NCBI GenBank assembly: GCA_022453515.1
Contig: JAJNNY010000004.1
Location: forward strand, 1,178,001 to 1,242,000
Source of the DNA: Astrocystis sublimbata
Lineage: Eukaryota; Ascomycota; Sordariomycetes; Xylariales; Xylariaceae
Direction of reading: 5' to 3'
DNA: 64,000 nucleotides
The notes under the pieces are model-generated. The model ran no database searches. It was not told where the DNA came from and was given only the letters and a program-made list of their open reading frames with translations. The first letter of the stretch is position 1. Every line of letters starts with the position of its first letter. Shown here in pieces: positions 59,413-64,000 of the stretch. Both the position numbers and the translations under genes were made by a program.

Positions 59413-62400
59413 GTCGACTGTGTCACGCTTCCGTGTATAAGTGTGTAGATAGTCGACTCCTCCGAGTTGACGACGTCCTATCTTTTTATAGTGTAGTGAT
59501 TCAGAGCTGCAGACCTGAACTGTTACTGACTAAGAGCCTGTTTTTGGTGTAAATATAGATGCCGTGAATGGCTTTTATGTACTTACCTACCTACATACAT
59601 ACCCAAATTAATGTTTGATTGTGTCTCGTTGACTTGTAGATAGCTCCGGGTACAAATCACGTGTAGGATGAAATTATCATTCACTTAGCACGCAGGTGTC
59701 GGGAAACGGAGGGATGCAACTGATAACATTGTACAAACAAAGCGCCTTGGATTTTGTCCATCGTCTTATCCGTGTTTTCTGCTTTTCAGGGTTGGCTTAT
59801 GGAGTATTGATGATATGGCCACTCTATCATATTAGAGTTGTCATCCATCATATTAGAGTTGCCAGTAGCATATTCGAATCCTCTGGAATCTTGGACAGGC
59901 CCATGTAATTACCAGACATGGACACTGTTGATGTACTGGTACAATTCAACAATACATGTAACATGTCAATTCAAGTGCCACTTTTCATTTGAAATCCAGG
60001 GCAATACTTGCTGGGTCTATCTGCCTTCTCATGATCTGATACCTACCATGTTGTTACCTTTTCGGTTCCGTTAGCGAAGTCCTCACCTTGTCAAGGAGGA
60101 GACTGTAGATTGATAACCCGCCCTTGCGGAAGCCCTATCGAGTCTTTGCAATCCACAATAATACTAGTATCTTTTAAGTTCCACCGTTCTAGGCGTCGAA
60201 GCATGATGCCGGCTGGGCTGAGTTTCGGTACCGATTTAGATGCCCTGATGGTTTCGTACCTAGCGCGAGCAAGCGGCTTGAGACCCTCTCGACCCTCTCG
60301 TGTTGGAAATAGACATCTTAGTCTTTGATATAACGTTTAGTGTTGAATCCTGGGAGCGATCGAGGCAGTTGTTTGCGAGTCTCATTTCCCTGTCCATCTG
60401 TTTATCTTTCTGCCTGGCCCCACGAGGCGTTACATCATGATAATCGAATCGAGGATGGGGAGGCATGATGAACACCATCGTGCAAATAACCCGAAGGTCC
60501 GAGCATCTTTCTGCATGATTCATTAAGGAGAAGTCCCAGATCCCAAATCCGTGGTTAGCTGGAAACCCCACAATCCGGATCATCATAGGACTATCGAGTA
60601 TTGATGCCTGGGGGAGGGTTGAAGTGGCACAATCAAGAATAAAGTACAGGCTGATAGATTTGAATAAGTCAAACGAGATATCCCAGTCGATCATGCAAAA
60701 GTTATGAATGAATCATCAAGCAGGGACTTTTGCTTGGCATTTGTGTTTCAATGGGCGAGTTGTGATTGGGAGGTGTCGTGACGTCCCAGGGGTGCGGAAT
60801 ATTAGAAGGTCGGCCGTCGGGATCATCTTCTAGCGAGTTTTCCAAGGGTTCTTTTAATGTACAATGGGTCCGGAGAGGTCATCTACCGTTGCTATAGCGG
60901 CGATTGTACTTCCTTCGGTTAGGGTTTCTCATAATTTAGCTGTGCCGCTGGTGGCGCCTATTTCAGGCGGTCCTGGTGAGGCACAGCAACACGCGAACGG
61001 CACTGGCTCCTTATGCTCGCGCTCGCACGTCGACCCACGAAAAGACCGTGCTCTCACTTGGAAGCTACCGAAGGTGAATTCGTGAGCAACTCTTTCGCCG
61101 GTATGGCGTTAGACATGAATCAGGATGCAAGAGTGGACGGATTCGGGCATGTGTGTACGTGTGTGTGTGTTGTTATCAGATAGATATGAGCCGGGATGGG
61201 GACGGGAATAAAGCCAAGGTAATGCGTACCGAAGTCCCCCTGACAGGTTTCCAAGAAAGCAAAGATTTACTCAAGATAGGCAGGCATCTACATGAAAAGT
61301 GGTAATATTCCAGACTACGGGTAGCGGCAAGTACCGTGCATGTTGCTCCTATGTACCTCGCTTGTCCCTCCGCGGAGCCTGTGTATGTACATACAGGTGG
61401 GAGCTATTTATGGATAGACACCATGACAGATGTGGTGTGTGTGCATTGGTGATGCCATGCTGCCATCGGCTGTGAAGAGACCCTCCGCTTGTTCCTCTTC
61501 TGAGACGGATCAAGGGGAGGGAGGGGGACCACTTCTTTTCAGCCCTGTCGACGAACTCAATCTCGCCATTGACTATCCGTTGTCGAATGGGACGGCGGAG
61601 ACGGAGGAGACTAGGACTACGACTGTTGCCCGTTCGAGAAAGCGACATGAAGCATGATGGAAGGCGGCTACGGAATCCAGTCGAGTGGCTTGCCACCCAT
61701 CCCACATCCCACCACCCCATCTGTCGATCCCACGAGAAGCCGTGACAGGCGAGGATATGGCCAGGCTTGTTTCATGTCCAGTTACTCAGCCGGTCAGGCA
61801 TTGTATGTATATGCGGGGCCTTTCTGCCGGCCAGCCTGGCCGACGGCATTTTATGTAGTTTGATGACACGCCTTGGGGTACGATACTTTTGACACGATCG
61901 CTGCGGAGGGATCGTGCGCTTACATTCCACCTTGGTAGATCCTTTGGACTACCGGGCCTGGGCCCAGATTGCGGGAGGTACCGGTTGGGTTGTTGGCTGA
62001 CTCACCATATGAGAAGTCATTAAGTCTGTCTGTACGGAGTAGTTATCGCGTAACTGATCGGAGAAAGTGGTTCAGTACTGTCTAGCAAAGACCCCTATGC
62101 ACGAGCCGTGAAGAACCGCCCATAAGGCAGGTGTGAAGGCAGAGCTCGTGTTCATGCAGCCCATCTCTCGGCAGCATTCCGCGGGCCCTGCCCTGTAGAC
62201 TGGTGCGATCCGAAAGGTTCTGATGCGTTATCTAGATACATGAGCCTATCTAGTGAAAGTCCGTAACTGTTGTCTGCGGTAAGAGATCGGGATAGTAGGA
62301 TGAGGAAGCTTGGTACACGTGTAGGTGGTGTTGCTATGCGACTTGGAGAACCCTTAACATGAGATACATGGTAGTTTACTCTACGAGACTATCTGCAGTG

Positions 62401-62981
62401 ACAACGAGCCGAGTTTAGCTAGCAAGGTGGTGTATCGTCTATTTTGTCTACTTGCTCCTGCCCCTTTTCCTCCCACGAACTGTGATTGGGTGTCCCCCCG
62501 ATTCATCTCTGAAAACATACACAAAGGGCGAACATAGTTGCATTGAGTGTCGTATACGCGCAGTAATGCTTCATACCTAGTTGTAAATCATCCATGTATG
62601 TTAAATTCTGATGTGTATGAAGCTGTTAGGACCTCCTTCGTTATGCCATAGAGGAGGCAGGTGCATCTGGTACTAGATGTCTTTCCCCTGCAATGTAGAT
62701 TCTATCACCCCGAACCAGCTAGCTACATGCTCTTTCTCTGCAATGTATCAGGTACATTCTATGTTAGGGAGTATGTACAGGTACAACGCTTTGCGTCGGT
62801 AGTTCGTGGCCTGGACCCACGACTTCTCACGTCACAAGGTCTATGCAGAGGCTAGCACCTCGAATTCGCACAATGGCCGCTACGGCAATGGGGTGGCTTT
62901 GACTTCGACTTAGACAAAACTAGGCAATGGGAAAGGCGGTAAGACCGATATATACGGCGTATATTCTATGAATTGCTGTCT

Positions 62982-63558
62982 TCAAACTGTTGATTGCATG
63001 TATAGAGGTGGAAAGGCATAGAATCTCGGTGTGGTCCACGTGCCGCCTAATGTAAGGAAGGACATTCTCAGCACTAAGTAGTAAGTATGCTCTATAGCGC
63101 TTACCAACTGTGACTCGAGGCAGTGTTTACAGAGTTCCATTGCAGGATCAGCAGCTACATCAAAGAGGAGTTTGTTCAACGCCCGGTGTAACGTCCAGAG
63201 GTCGTAATTTGTATGTGTAACACAGATTTGACGTATCTGCACGAAGTGATCCAGCACAGCTCAGCCTGCTTGTATATTGGTGTTTACTGAAGCTCAACTG
63301 GCAGTGAGGATCCAAATAATAAGCTTATCTGACACAAGCCGAAGAATCTTTTGTCACCGGTACCAGAGCCTCTTCGCCGAGCGACCTCCGCTCTTTTAGG
63401 GCGCTTCTCTCGGCCAACTCACGCACGATGGACATATAACAAACAGTAGGGTCTACGTAGAAGTACGCAATAGCGCGACAGCTTATTACCCACTGCTTGA
63501 TACGGCCAGTTTGGGTGGCGCGGAACAAGCACTCCCTCAGCCTGGTGCTACATCGCAC
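62982..63558 (-). other. Possible gene fragment, unknown family
   Basis: Two minus-strand frames have protein-like composition: 63558-63325, containing WVISCRAIAYFYVDPTVCYM, and about 63257-63112, containing HFVQIRQICVTHTNYDLWTL and ELCKHCLESQL. The second ends at a good donor (GTAAGC). The junction between them is not clear and contains a stop in the simplest model. It could be two exons of an unrecognised gene or a relic. Confidence 0.25.
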
Positions 63559-64000
63559 TGAATATTACCGTGTTCAGCCGCCAACACGGACAATTTCATG
63601 CGTGGTAAGTTGGATGCAGGACAAATTAGCAACTGCAACATGACTAGTACACATAACGAGGAGTGACTTTGCTGCTTACAGCACTTAAATAAGACCACGA
63701 GGCCAGACCGTTACTCAGTCATATGATGAGATGTTGGCTGCGTACAAACTGTCCAACTGCATTCTTACCACACATAATTCTCATGCTAAAATATCATCAC
63801 AGCCTAGTAATCGCAGGCGTTTCCTGGTTAGGCGGCTCGACCGCTGTTCTGTGTATTCAGCCTTGTGTAACTGTCGAGACGGTGTCAATGCCTCATCGCC
63901 GAAGGGATGATCGTGGCGGTGCTCATGACTTTTCTCATTGTCCTGGGGATCTGGGCCGCTTGAGCCTCATGGACAACCTCCGACGGGACGAGCCGAGGAA
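63559..64000. other. Window edge, nothing recognised
   Basis: No coding or repeat signal was recognised before the window end. It may include the upstream side of the gene-like fragment to the left. Confidence 0.3.

Larger units (their letters stand above)
58598..62981. other. Gene-poor region upstream of KES1
   Basis: The first few hundred bases are the KES1 promoter. Beyond that are a perfect inverted repeat and a diverged direct repeat (listed separately), a 144-codon minus-strand ORF at 60260-60694 with no family I recognise, and several short frames around 60.7-61.7 kb with gene-like composition but no consistent exon model. No gene is called. Confidence 0.35.

Noticed and set aside
60260..60694. 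144-codon minus-strand ORF, with gene-like short frames up to about 61.1 kb
   Set aside because: Composition is plausible in places, but I could not build a consistent exon model or recognise a family. Left as gene-poor sequence.

Overview
The window looks like nuclear DNA of a filamentous ascomycete (Pezizomycotina, most likely Sordariomycetes). Its genes are split by short GT-AG introns (47-216 bp), the introns carry fungal donor and branch-like sequences, and the proteins are recognisable fungal orthologues: Bun107/WDR48, Gut2, Cia1, Tfb1, Kgd1, Ppm2/TYW4 and Kes1. I cannot name the species. No rRNA, CRISPR array or clear tRNA was recognised.

Layout. 0.4-5.2 kb: a mitochondrial S-adenosylmethionine carrier (+) converges on a seven-exon WDR48/Bun107 gene (-). 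5.2-9.4 kb: a gene-poor block with two related, inverted, non-autonomous DNA transposon (MITE-like) copies and one small cysteine-containing ORF. 9.4-11.6 kb: a single-pass membrane protein (-) with a repetitive beta-rich C-terminal half. 11.6-23.8 kb: a gene desert of about 12 kb with no supportable gene, holding microsatellites and an 11-bp-period heat-shock-element-like array. 23.8-25.6 kb: a short RGS-domain gene whose reading frame stays open for 246 more codons past its TAG. 27.2-34.3 kb: mitochondrial glycerol-3-phosphate dehydrogenase (-) and a seven-helix MHYT-domain protein (-). 37.8-49.6 kb: CIA1 (+), a fungal protein of unknown function with a C-terminal cysteine cluster (-), TFIIH subunit TFB1 (-) and 2-oxoglutarate dehydrogenase E1 KGD1 (+). 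49.6-58.6 kb: TYW4/PPM2 (-) and an oxysterol-binding protein KES1/OSH4 (-). 58.6-64 kb: another gene-poor block with a perfect 12-bp inverted repeat, a diverged direct repeat and a weak gene-like fragment at the right end.

Most intact genes are housekeeping: mitochondrial metabolism (SAM import, Gut2, Kgd1), Fe-S assembly, transcription and repair, tRNA wybutosine modification (which uses SAM), sterol/PI4P exchange and deubiquitinase control. They do not form one pathway. The most interesting content lies between them. A relic of a polyketide synthase ketosynthase domain (51.1 kb) and a decayed FAD-dependent monooxygenase (56.4-57.2 kb) flank TYW4 and may be debris of a secondary-metabolite cluster. 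The RGS gene may encode two C-terminal forms. Exon boundaries were worked out by hand from splice signals, and the total coding length of each spliced gene was checked to be divisible by three.
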